NCBI GenBank assembly: GCA_031267485.1
Contig: JAIRYY010000173.1
Coordinates: forward strand, 1 to 12,256
DNA: 12,256 bases
Source of the DNA: Tannerella sp.
GTDB taxonomy: Bacteria > Bacteroidota > Bacteroidia > Bacteroidales > Tannerellaceae
Direction: 5' to 3'
Of the stretch, positions 6,530 through 12,256 are shown in pieces. Positions within the stretch are counted from its first letter, which is position 1, and every line of letters begins with the position of its first letter. The position numbers and the translations under genes were made by a program. Below the pieces are notes generated by a model. The model did no database searches, was not told the DNA's origin, and was given only the letters and a program-made list of their open reading frames with translations.

Positions 6530-7084
6530 TTATAATTCGCTGTTCAGTTTGCTTTTCAGGAAGCGCAAAGCGCGATAGAGGTGGCTTTCCACGGTTTTTT
6601 CGGAGATGGACAGCCGCAGGCCGATTTCTCTGTTTGTCAGGTGATGGACGCGGCTCAACATGAATACGTGTTTGCGTACGGGCGGAAACTGTTCGACGAG
6701 TGCTTTAATATACGTATGCAACGATTCGGTTTCGACGCGTTGTTCCGTATCGGTATCGGCGTTTTCTTCGCGTCCCTGCAGCGTTTCGCGCAGACATTCT
6801 TCCTTCAGCCGTTTTTCAGATTCCCGTGCGAGCATGTGCCGGGCGATGGTGAACAGGTAGGCTTCGAAATGTCCGTCGGGGTCGATGCCTTCGCGTTTTT
6901 CCCAAATCTTCATGAAAACGTTTTGAGTCAGGTCTTCCGCCGCGAATCCGTCACGAAGAAGCGAAAGGAAAAAATGGTATACCCGGCCGCCATATTTCCG
7001 GTAAACAACTTCAAATGCCTTTTTATCTCCCTGCCTGAGGCGTTGTAATTGCTTTGCCTCCGAACTGTCATCACGCATCGTCAT
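6530..7084 (-). CDS. ECF-type RNA polymerase sigma factor
   Basis: This is a sigma-70 family extracytoplasmic-function factor of 184 residues (182 if started at the ATG at 7078). Region 2 covers about 24-90 with AFEVVYRKYGGRVYHFFLSLL, AEDLTQNVFMKIWEKR (core-binding and -10 melting part) and FEAYLFTIARHML. Region 4 covers about 128-180 with FPPVRKHVFMLSRVHHLTNREIGLRLSISEKTVESHLYRALRFLKSKL, the -35-binding helix-turn-helix. It is first of the sigma, FecR, SusC, SusD series and should be held inactive by the FecR protein until the transporter is occupied, then drive susC/susD. Its target promoter was not identified with confidence. It is transcribed divergently from the DUF4870 gene. Confidence 0.95.
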   Translation of the reverse strand: MTMRDDSSEAKQLQRLRQGDKKAFEVVYRKYGGRVYHFFLSLLRDGFAAEDLTQNVFMKIWEKREGIDPDGHFEAYLFTIARHMLARESEKRLKEECLRETLQGREENADTDTEQRVETESLHTYIKALVEQFPPVRKHVFMLSRVHHLTNREIGLRLSISEKTVESHLYRALRFLKSKLNSEL

Positions 7085-7110
7085 ATATGTTTTTCATTTA
7101 AAAACGGCGG

Positions 7111-7140
7111 CAAGGTATGGATAATTTTTCAGATAGCAAA
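7111..7140 (-). promoter_or_regulatory. Probable promoter of the sigma factor gene
   Basis: On the minus strand TTTG (complement of 7137-7140), 19 bases, then TACCTTG (complement of 7111-7117). This is close to the TTTG / TAnnTTTG Bacteroidales pattern, lacking one T of the -7 box. Transcription would start near 7104, about 20 bases before the ATG at 7084. Confidence 0.5.
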
Positions 7141-7202
7141 GCGCTGGGCGGGTCGGTTGGGGCAACCGCATCAAAATTTATGATTTCCCCCGGGATGAAT
7201 GA

Positions 7203-7305
7203 CGGCCGTTCCGAACTGTATTCCGGCCGTTCCGAGATTCGGTATATCCCGGCAAACTGTCTGATTATGATGGGCGTCAAACAGATGTTTCCCGGCCGGT
7301 TCCGG
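7203..7305. repeat. Direct repeats of CGGCCGTTCCGA in the divergent gap
   Basis: CGGCCGTTCCGA is found at 7203-7214 and 7224-7235, exactly 21 bp apart (two helical turns), with a degenerate third copy CCGGCCGGTTCCGG at 7292-7305. The spacing suits a regulator binding one face of DNA between the sigma and DUF4870 promoters. The whole 302-bp gap 7085-7386 holds this, two promoter-like sites and no gene. Confidence 0.4.
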
Positions 7306-7335
7306 TGCGGTTGCCATGGCCGCGGCCGGTTTAAG

Positions 7336-7366
7336 TTGCATATCTCATAAATACTTCGTAATATTG
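7336..7366 (+). promoter_or_regulatory. Possible promoter of the DUF4870/pyrK/pyrD group
   Basis: TTG at 7336-7338 and TAATATTG at 7359-7366 are 20 bases apart; the -7 box differs from TAnnTTTG at one base. The predicted start is near 7373, about 14 bases before the ATG at 7387. Confidence 0.35.
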
Positions 7367-7386
7367 TGGCGTTAAATTTTAAAGAT

Positions 7387-7830
7387 ATGAATATATATGA
7401 TGATTTGGAAAGGCTGAAAAAGCTTTTGGACGAAGGCGCGATTACGCGGGAAGAATACGAACGCGAAAAAGCGCGCATACTGTCATCGCAGTATACCGTC
7501 AATCCGACGGGATGGGACCTTGGCATTGACGAAAAATCATTTGTTGTGCTGATGCACGCATCCCAGTTTTTATCGAGTTTTATAGCTCCCCTGATTATGT
7601 GGCTGCTGTTCAGGGAAAAAAGCCCGCTCATTGACAGGACGGGCAAGGACATTCTCAACTTCCAGCTGAGCTATCTGGTCTATGCCCTGGGACTGTGCCT
7701 GACATGCGTGGGAAGCGTATTCCTTCCTGCCATAGCCATACTGATGTTCGTATTTGTCATCATCGCCATGGTAAAGGCAATTAACGGTACGGCCTGGACT
7801 TATCCGCTGTCTATCCGTATCCTGAAGTAA
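7387..7830 (+). CDS. SHOCT-DUF4870 small membrane protein
   Basis: This is a 147-residue membrane protein of unknown function. Residues 4-33 (YDDLERLKKLLDEGAITREEYEREKARIL) form a SHOCT motif, a short helical hairpin found at the ends of many small membrane proteins. Residues 46-145 match the DUF4870 (Tic20-like) family, with membrane segments at about 52-76, 93-110 and 111-131 and the family-like turn SPLIDRTGKDILNFQLSY (79-96). The ATG at 7387 is preferred over an in-frame GTG at 7366, which overlaps the putative -7 box. Only 17 bases separate it from pyrK, so it is probably cotranscribed with the pyrimidine genes; I see no functional reason for that pairing. Confidence 0.85.
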   Translation: MNIYDDLERLKKLLDEGAITREEYEREKARILSSQYTVNPTGWDLGIDEKSFVVLMHASQFLSSFIAPLIMWLLFREKSPLIDRTGKDILNFQLSYLVYALGLCLTCVGSVFLPAIAILMFVFVIIAMVKAINGTAWTYPLSIRILK

Positions 7831-7847
7831 GTCCCGCTTCGAACGAA

Positions 7848-8624
7848 ATGATGAAGAAATACCAAATGGACATGAAAGTGGTGGAGAACGTCCGTCTTCA
7901 CCCCGGATACTGCCTGCTGAAGCTGACGGCCGACTGCAAACTGCCGGAGATGATACCCGGACAGTTCGTTCAGGTTCGTGTCGACGGCTCTCCGCAGACG
8001 TTTCTTCGCCGCCCCATATCCGTGAATTATGTTGACAGGAGCGCGAACGAACTCTGGCTTCTCATACAGATTGTGGGCGAAGGAACGAAACGGATGGCGG
8101 AATACCGCGCCGGGGATGTGGTGAACATCATCCTGCCTTTGGGAAACGGCTTTCCCGTGCCCCGCGCCGGTTCAAGCCTGCTTCTCGTGGGAGGCGGCGT
8201 CGGTACGGCTCCGCTGCTTTTCCTGGGCGACACGTTGAAAAGCATAGGATTCAGACCCGAATTTCTGCTCGGCGCGCGTTCGGGGGACGATATCATGCAG
8301 CTTGCGGCATTTGAAAGGATTGGCGCGACTTACGTCACGACGGAAGACGGTTCAATGGGCGAAAAGGGCTATGTGACGAATCATACGGTACTTGCCGCGA
8401 AGCGGTTTGACCGGCTCTACGCCTGCGGGCCGAAACCGATGATGCTTGCCGTGGCGCGATATGCCGGAGCGGCGGGGATACCGTGCGACGTCTCGCTCGA
8501 AAACATGATGGCGTGCGGGATAGGCGCATGCCTGTGCTGCGTCGAAAAGACTGTCGGGGGAAACGTCTGCGTATGCACGGAGGGGCCGGTGTTTAACATA
8601 AATCAACTGACATGGCAGATTTGA
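7848..8624 (+). CDS. pyrK: Dihydroorotate dehydrogenase 1B electron-transfer subunit
   Basis: This is a 258-residue iron-sulfur flavoprotein that passes electrons from the PyrD flavin to NAD+ in the class 1B dihydroorotate dehydrogenase, the fourth step of UMP synthesis. The FAD domain has PGQFVQV (37-43) and RRPISV (54-59); the NAD-binding part has [12 protein letters not shown] (112-123) and YACGPKPMM (191-199). The [2Fe-2S] ligands are Cys223, Cys228, Cys231 and Cys243 in CGIGACLCC...VCTEGPVF, the family spacing. Two adjacent ATGs (7848, 7851) are possible starts. The 3' end overlaps pyrD by 13 bases, indicating translational coupling of the two subunits. Confidence 0.96.
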   Translation: MMKKYQMDMKVVENVRLHPGYCLLKLTADCKLPEMIPGQFVQVRVDGSPQTFLRRPISVNYVDRSANELWLLIQIVGEGTKRMAEYRAGDVVNIILPLGNGFPVPRAGSSLLLVGGGVGTAPLLFLGDTLKSIGFRPEFLLGARSGDDIMQLAAFERIGATYVTTEDGSMGEKGYVTNHTVLAAKRFDRLYACGPKPMMLAVARYAGAAGIPCDVSLENMMACGIGACLCCVEKTVGGNVCVCTEGPVFNINQLTWQI

Positions 8625-9520
8625 CGGTGACAATAGGGGCGATGACGATGAAAAATCCGGTCATGACCGCGTCCGGCACTTTCGGATACGGCGCCGAATA
8701 TTCGGATTTCATGGATATATCCCGTATCGGCGGAATCATTGTGAAAGGTACTACCATACAGGCGCGCGAGGGGAATCCCTGTCCGCGCATGGCGGAAACG
8801 CCTTCGGGCATGTTGAATGCCGTCGGCCTGCAGAACCGGGGGGCCGATTATTTCATAAGGGAGATTTATCCCGCAATTCGCGGGACAGACACGAATATGA
8901 TTGTTAATGTAAGCGGCTCGTCCGTTGATACGTATGTGGAATGTGCCGAAAAAATGGGGGCGCTGGAACGCATCCCCGCTATCGAACTGAATATCTCATG
9001 TCCGAACGTGAAGCAGGGCGGGATGGCTTTCGGCGTGTGCGCTTCGTCCGCAGCCGCTGTGGTGCGCGCCGTCCGCCGCGTGTATCCGAAAACGCTTATC
9101 GTCAAATTGTCTCCGAACGTGACGGACATAACGGAAATAGCCCGCGCGGTGGAGGCGGAGGGGGCGGATTCCGTTTCGCTCATCAACACGTTGCTGGGCA
9201 TGGCGATAGACGTGGAAAAGCGCCGGCCGGTTTTGTCGACAGTCACCGGAGGCCTTTCCGGCCCGTGTGTGAAGCCCGTCGCCCTGCGCATGGTATGGCA
9301 GACGGCGCACGCCGTCAAAATACCGGTGATTGGGCTTGGCGGCATATCTTCGTGGAAGGATGCCGTGGAGTTTCTGCTTGCCGGAGCGACAGCCGTGCAG
9401 ATTGGGACGTATAATTTCATAGATCCCTGCATTTCGCTGAAAGTCATTGACGGCATTGATGATTATTGCACCCGGCACGGCTTCCGTTCTGTTCGCGAAA
9501 TGACGTTGATTAGTGGTTAA
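8612..9520 (+). CDS. pyrD: Dihydroorotate dehydrogenase 1B catalytic subunit
   Basis: This is a 302-residue FMN enzyme oxidising dihydroorotate to orotate, partner of the upstream PyrK. Visible family signatures: [15 protein letters not shown] (13-27), IVKGTT (43-48), [19 protein letters not shown] (97-115), [13 protein letters not shown] (125-137) with catalytic Cys130, the phosphate-binding core [28 protein letters not shown], and NFIDP. A catalytic Cys rather than Ser, and the adjacent pyrK, mark class 1B. The start ATG lies inside the end of pyrK. The last four residues (LISG) and the TAA stop are read from a short tandem repeat array, suggesting the original 3' end was replaced by it. 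Confidence 0.96.
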   Translation: MADLTVTIGAMTMKNPVMTASGTFGYGAEYSDFMDISRIGGIIVKGTTIQAREGNPCPRMAETPSGMLNAVGLQNRGADYFIREIYPAIRGTDTNMIVNVSGSSVDTYVECAEKMGALERIPAIELNISCPNVKQGGMAFGVCASSAAAVVRAVRRVYPKTLIVKLSPNVTDITEIARAVEAEGADSVSLINTLLGMAIDVEKRRPVLSTVTGGLSGPCVKPVALRMVWQTAHAVKIPVIGLGGISSWKDAVEFLLAGATAVQIGTYNFIDPCISLKVIDGIDDYCTRHGFRSVREMTLISG

Positions 9521-9570
9521 TGATTAGTGATTAGTGATTAGTGATTAATGGTTAGTGATTAATGGTTAGG
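9508..9570. repeat. Short GATTAGT/GGTTAAT tandem array over the pyrD stop
   Basis: The stretch is a run of imperfect 7-to-9-bp units (GATTAGT, GGTTAAT, GATTAGT, GATTAGT, GATTAGT, GATTAAT, GGTTAGT and so on). It contains the pyrD stop TAA at 9518-9520 and provides TAA/TAG/TGA in several frames. It is the mirror of the array at 345-378 on the other side of the window. Confidence 0.8.
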
Positions 9571-9590
9571 ATTCGTCTAAAAATAAATGA

Positions 9591-9598
9591 TACATTTG
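9591..9598 (+). promoter_or_regulatory. Candidate -7 box upstream of the LRR gene
   Basis: TACATTTG fits TAnnTTTG exactly, but the expected -33 position (about 9567-9571) holds only a weak TTAGG. If used, the message would begin near 9605 and carry a leader of about 245 nt containing the REP-like hairpin and the hairpin at 9765-9788. Confidence 0.35.
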
Positions 9599-9633
9599 CC
9601 GAATACATGACTGTCTCGACAGTCGCGTTTCTT

Positions 9634-9722
9634 CGTCATTGCGAGGGCGCAGCCCGAAGCAATCCAGGCACAGGCGACGGCCTGGATTGCTTCCTGCTTC
9701 GTACCTCGCAGTCGCAATGACG
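9634..9722. repeat. REP-like inverted repeat, complete copy
   Basis: Outer arms CGTCATTGCGA (9634-9644) and TCGCAATGACG (9712-9722) are perfect reverse complements; inner arms GAAGCAATCCAGG (9656-9668) and CCTGGATTGCTTC (9681-9693) are too. The 12-nt centre is CACAGGCGACGG, so nearly the whole 89 bp can fold into a long interrupted hairpin. A second, partial copy lies at 1-45. This marks it as a dispersed non-autonomous palindromic element; no transposase is present in the window. Confidence 0.8.
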
Positions 9723-9764
9723 GGGCTCGGCTTTTCAGATAAACCCGCAATGGTCAATGGCGTA

Positions 9765-9788
9765 GGGGCGCACCTGCGTGTGCGCCCC
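9765..9788. repeat. Perfect 9-bp stem hairpin before the LRR gene
   Basis: GGGGCGCAC (9765-9773) and GTGCGCCCC (9780-9788) are exact reverse complements around a 6-nt loop, CTGCGT. A weaker related stretch GTGTGCGCC follows at 9791-9799. No U run follows on the plus strand, and the sequence resembles dispersed intergenic repeats, so it is more likely a second repeat element than a terminator. The remainder of the 329-bp gap 9521-9849 holds nothing further that I recognise. Confidence 0.55.
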
Positions 9789-9849
9789 ATGTGTGCGCCT
9801 GGCGGTGATTGGCGACCGCCTGAAAACGATAAATAAAGAAGAGTGAACG

Positions 9850-12021
9850 ATGAAAAATTCATATTTAATTAGTTGTCTGTTCCTTCTCCTTACTGTGGAG
9901 GAGGGCGTATCCCGGAATATTCATGTCCCGGACAGGGAATTTAAGGATTTTCTGGTGGCGCATTTCGATTCCGACGGAGACGGCGAAATCTCCGAAGCGG
10001 AGGCGAGAGCCGTTACGCGGATGAAATTTTCCACCGAAAATATTTATTCGATAGAGGGTATAGCCGCTTTTACGGAACTGGAGGAACTGGACTGTTCGCC
10101 GGCAAGCCCTTTCGGAAAAGGGCAGCTTGCGTCGTTTGACGTCAGCCGCAACCGGTCGCTCCGTAAACTGTACTGCAACAATAACCTGCTGGATACGCTC
10201 GACGTCAGCCACAATCCTCTGCTGACGGACCTGAACTGCCGGGACAACCGGATAAAATCGCTCGACGTCAGCCACAATCCGATGCTGGAGGAACTGATTT
10301 GCGACGATAATGAAATCGGCGCGCTTGACGCAAGCCGGTGTGAAGCGCTGACCTACCTTGGCTGCAGCCGGAACAGGCTTGCGTCGCTGAATGTCGGCGC
10401 GTGCGGGATTCTGCGTTTCCTGGACTGTTCGGGAAATGAGCTTGCCGCGCTTGATGTCGGCAACAATACAGCCCTGCTGAAAATGAACTGTTCGCACAAC
10501 CTTTTGACGGAACTTGACGTGAGCCGCAATACGGCGCTTGGCGACCTGGACTGCGGGAACAACCGCATCGATACGCTTGATGTCCGCCATAATGCGGCAT
10601 TGAGCGACCTGGAGTGCAGCATAAACAGGCTGACGGCGCTCGACGTGAGCCGAAACGGGAATCTGAAGAATTTATACTGTAACGCCATGCCAACCCTGCA
10701 GTCCGTCTATTTCAGCAAAGAGAACGGCCTGCAAAAGATAAGCTGTTCGAAAGAAGCGGTCGTGCTGTACGCCGTCGACGGCGCCGGAGTGGCCACAGCC
10801 ACCGTTTTTGAGCGAAAGGAAGAACTGCCTGTGACGGTAACTCCGGCGGCAGGCCGGGCGACGGCGAAACATCGCCGCGGAGATGCCGGAAGACGCGCAT
10901 CTGCCGGCGCGGAAGCGGGCGAATCGGAACGGCGCAAGCAGGAAGTGCGCCGGATGGCCGAGGCTAACCGCCATTATGCCGAAGTGAAGTTTGCGGAGAA
11001 GGAGAAAATGCGGGAGGAACGGCGTTCGTTCACGGGCAGCGTGTCGTTTCCCGATTCGGCTTTCAGGGCGTATGCCGTGTCGAACTTCGACGCGAATGGC
11101 GACGGCGCCGTTTCCGGTGCGGAAGCAAGGGCGGTCAAAACGATTGTTTGCCCGGAGGACGGGGAGATTATGTCGCTCGGGGGAATCGAATATTTCACGT
11201 CGCTCGAAACGCTTGTCTGTCGCCGGAATAAAATCACGCGGCTGGACATGAGCTTCAATCCGCTGCTCGTGACGCTCGACTGCAGCCATAACCGGCTGAA
11301 CCGGCTTGATGTGGGGGAGAACGGGAGGCTGACAAGCCTCTGCTGTTCGGACAATAACCTGGTCGTTATCGACGTCGGGCGGAATACTTCGCTGACGGAA
11401 TTGCGCTGCAGTTCGATACGCCTTATTGCGCTTGACGTAAGTAAAAACACGAAACTTGCGACGCTCGAATGTGGCAACAACCACCTCGAAACGCTCGATT
11501 TGAGCCTGAACCCTCTGCTCGACAGCCTCGCGTGCAACGATAACCGGCTGCGGGGTATCGCCACGGGGCATCTCAGCCGGCTCGTCAAACTCGACTGCAG
11601 CGGCAACCTGATGGAGAACATCCTGGTTTCCCGCAACCGGTCGCTGAGGGAGCTTAACTGCAGCAATAACCGGATTACGTCGATAGAGGTATCGGAAAAC
11701 CTCTCTCTTGTGACGCTCGATTGCGGCAACAATCTGCTGACGCATGTCGACCTGACGAAAAACCGCATGATTGAAAACTTCTACTGCTACGGCAACCGGC
11801 TGGAACGCATCAATGTCGACGAGATACCGTCGATGAAGCATCTCCGCTGCATGAACAATCCGATGACGGAAATAGACCTGCGCACGCATCCCTCGCTGAA
11901 AGTCGTGGAGCTTGCCCCGATGCCCTCGCTCAGGGTTTTGCGCTGCAAGAGCATCTTCGCATACACCTCCCTGGTTTATCCCTACACGACGGCGGTGGCT
12001 CTGGGCAAAGGCGGCGAATAA
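9850..12021 (+). CDS. Exported protein with duplicated EF-hand + leucine-rich repeat modules
   Basis: The product is a 723-residue exported protein of unknown function, probably for binding at the cell surface. The N-terminus (MKNSYLISCLFLLLTVEEGVS) looks like a signal peptide of weak form. Module 1: FKDFLVAHF followed by a perfect EF-hand loop DSDGDGEISEAE (40-51), then about 10 leucine-rich repeats of 21 residues (about 77-310) of the type L..LDCS.N.LT.LDVS.N. A charged, Arg/Glu/Ala-rich linker spans about 325-405. Module 2: FRAYAVSNF with EF-like loop DANGDGAVSGAE (414-425), then about 11 more repeats (about 452-705). The halves are an internal duplication. A purine-rich AAGAAGAG at 9836-9843 may serve as ribosome site. 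No sorting domain or LPXTG is seen. The DNA shows 63-bp periodicity, e.g. 20 identical bases at 10198 and 10261. Confidence 0.93.
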   Translation: MKNSYLISCLFLLLTVEEGVSRNIHVPDREFKDFLVAHFDSDGDGEISEAEARAVTRMKFSTENIYSIEGIAAFTELEELDCSPASPFGKGQLASFDVSRNRSLRKLYCNNNLLDTLDVSHNPLLTDLNCRDNRIKSLDVSHNPMLEELICDDNEIGALDASRCEALTYLGCSRNRLASLNVGACGILRFLDCSGNELAALDVGNNTALLKMNCSHNLLTELDVSRNTALGDLDCGNNRIDTLDVRHNAALSDLECSINRLTALDVSRNGNLKNLYCNAMPTLQSVYFSKENGLQKISCSKEAVVLYAVDGAGVATATVFERKEELPVTVTPAAGRATAKHRRGDAGRRASAGAEAGESERRKQEVRRMAEANRHYAEVKFAEKEKMREERRSFTGSVSFPDSAFRAYAVSNFDANGDGAVSGAEARAVKTIVCPEDGEIMSLGGIEYFTSLETLVCRRNKITRLDMSFNPLLVTLDCSHNRLNRLDVGENGRLTSLCCSDNNLVVIDVGRNTSLTELRCSSIRLIALDVSKNTKLATLECGNNHLETLDLSLNPLLDSLACNDNRLRGIATGHLSRLVKLDCSGNLMENILVSRNRSLRELNCSNNRITSIEVSENLSLVTLDCGNNLLTHVDLTKNRMIENFYCYGNRLERINVDEIPSMKHLRCMNNPMTEIDLRTHPSLKVVELAPMPSLRVLRCKSIFAYTSLVYPYTTAVALGKGGE

Positions 12022-12164
12022 CTCCGCCGTCCGCGGGTGGCGCGAAGCAGTTTGTGAACAGACAGAAAATAAATATTATATAATGATTATAAGCAAATGG
12101 AAGTACACGATTTGTCCCCCGCCGGGACAGATAAACTTATTTCATGTTACTAAATTTTACAGTT

Positions 12165-12256
12165 ATGACAGACAATCGATTGAAACCATACGCCATGCTG
12201 CTGTTGCTTGCGGCATGTTTCGTTTTTCTCACCGCAGGATGCTCGGACAGGGATAA
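12165..12256 (+). CDS. Lipoprotein, N-terminal 30 residues only (cut by window end)
   Basis: The ATG at 12165 opens MTDNRLKPYAMLLLLAACFVFLTAGCSDRD, still open at the window end. It has a short charged start, a hydrophobic core and lipobox LTAGC, so Cys26 should be lipidated. The acidic residue after Cys-Ser is compatible with surface export in this phylum. The preceding gap 12022-12164 is AT-rich near 12068-12095 and shows no clear promoter. The function cannot be told from this stub. A competing frame running through 11912-12256 lacks any such features. Confidence 0.75.
   Translation, partial: MTDNRLKPYAMLLLLAACFVFLTAGCSDRD

Noticed and set aside
9639..9836. Small plus-strand ORF across the REP-like element
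   Set aside because: It is read entirely from palindromic repeat sequence and has no coding features.
11989..12030. ACGGCGG ... CCGCCGT inverted words at the end of the LRR gene as a terminator
   Set aside because: The loop is 28 nt and no U run follows; the words also overlap coding sequence.
12111..12160. TTTG at 12111 with TATTTCAT or TAAATTTT as a promoter for the last gene
   Set aside because: The spacing is outside the usual 19-21 bases and the -7 box is poor, so I did not list it.

Overview
The window looks like a chromosomal segment of a Bacteroidales bacterium (phylum Bacteroidota). The evidence is a SusC/SusD outer-membrane uptake pair with its own ECF sigma factor and FecR-type anti-sigma factor, promoter-like sequences of the Bacteroidales TTTG / TAnnTTTG type, absence of strong Shine-Dalgarno sites, and a DCS-type Cys/Asn leucine-rich-repeat protein. 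I cannot name the genus.

Left half (minus strand, read right to left): ECF sigma factor (7084-6530), FecR-like anti-sigma factor (6408-5458), SusC-like TonB-dependent transporter (5240-2006), SusD-like surface lipoprotein (1991-369). This is the usual order of a trans-envelope signalling uptake locus: the transporter carries an N-terminal STN signalling domain expected to contact the periplasmic part of FecR, which in turn controls the sigma factor. No degradative enzymes lie in the window, so the substrate cannot be named.

The most striking feature is a run of 15 G (coding strand; C15 at 4692-4706 on the plus strand) inside the susC-like gene. It sits in the last loop of the carboxypeptidase-regulatory-like domain, just before the TonB box. 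With 15 G the frame ends in TAA immediately after the tract, so the gene is OFF as sequenced; 14 or 17 G would restore a protein of about 1077 residues. This is a strong candidate for slipped-strand phase variation of a SusC-type transporter, with the break placed exactly between the signalling module and the transport module. A second regulatory candidate lies in the fecR-susC gap: on the plus strand, a consensus-like promoter (5254-5286) and a strong intrinsic terminator (5394-5434) delimit a putative antisense RNA of about 135 nt against the susC leader.

Right half (plus strand): a small SHOCT/DUF4870 membrane protein (7387-7830), pyrK (7848-8624) and pyrD (8612-9520), the last two overlapping and encoding the class 1B dihydroorotate dehydrogenase of pyrimidine synthesis; then a 329-bp repeat-rich gap, a 723-residue secreted protein built of two [EF-hand + leucine-rich repeat] halves (9850-12021), and the start of a lipoprotein gene cut by the window end (12165-12256).

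Repeats occupy both outer intergenic regions. Bases 1-378 hold a REP-like fragment, a perfect 20-bp palindrome, an array of about 54-bp hairpin-bearing tandem repeats, and a short ATCACTAATCACT-type array in which the susD stop codon lies. The region after pyrD (9508-9790) has the same kind of short array, again containing the gene's stop codon, then a full REP-like inverted repeat and a second hairpin.
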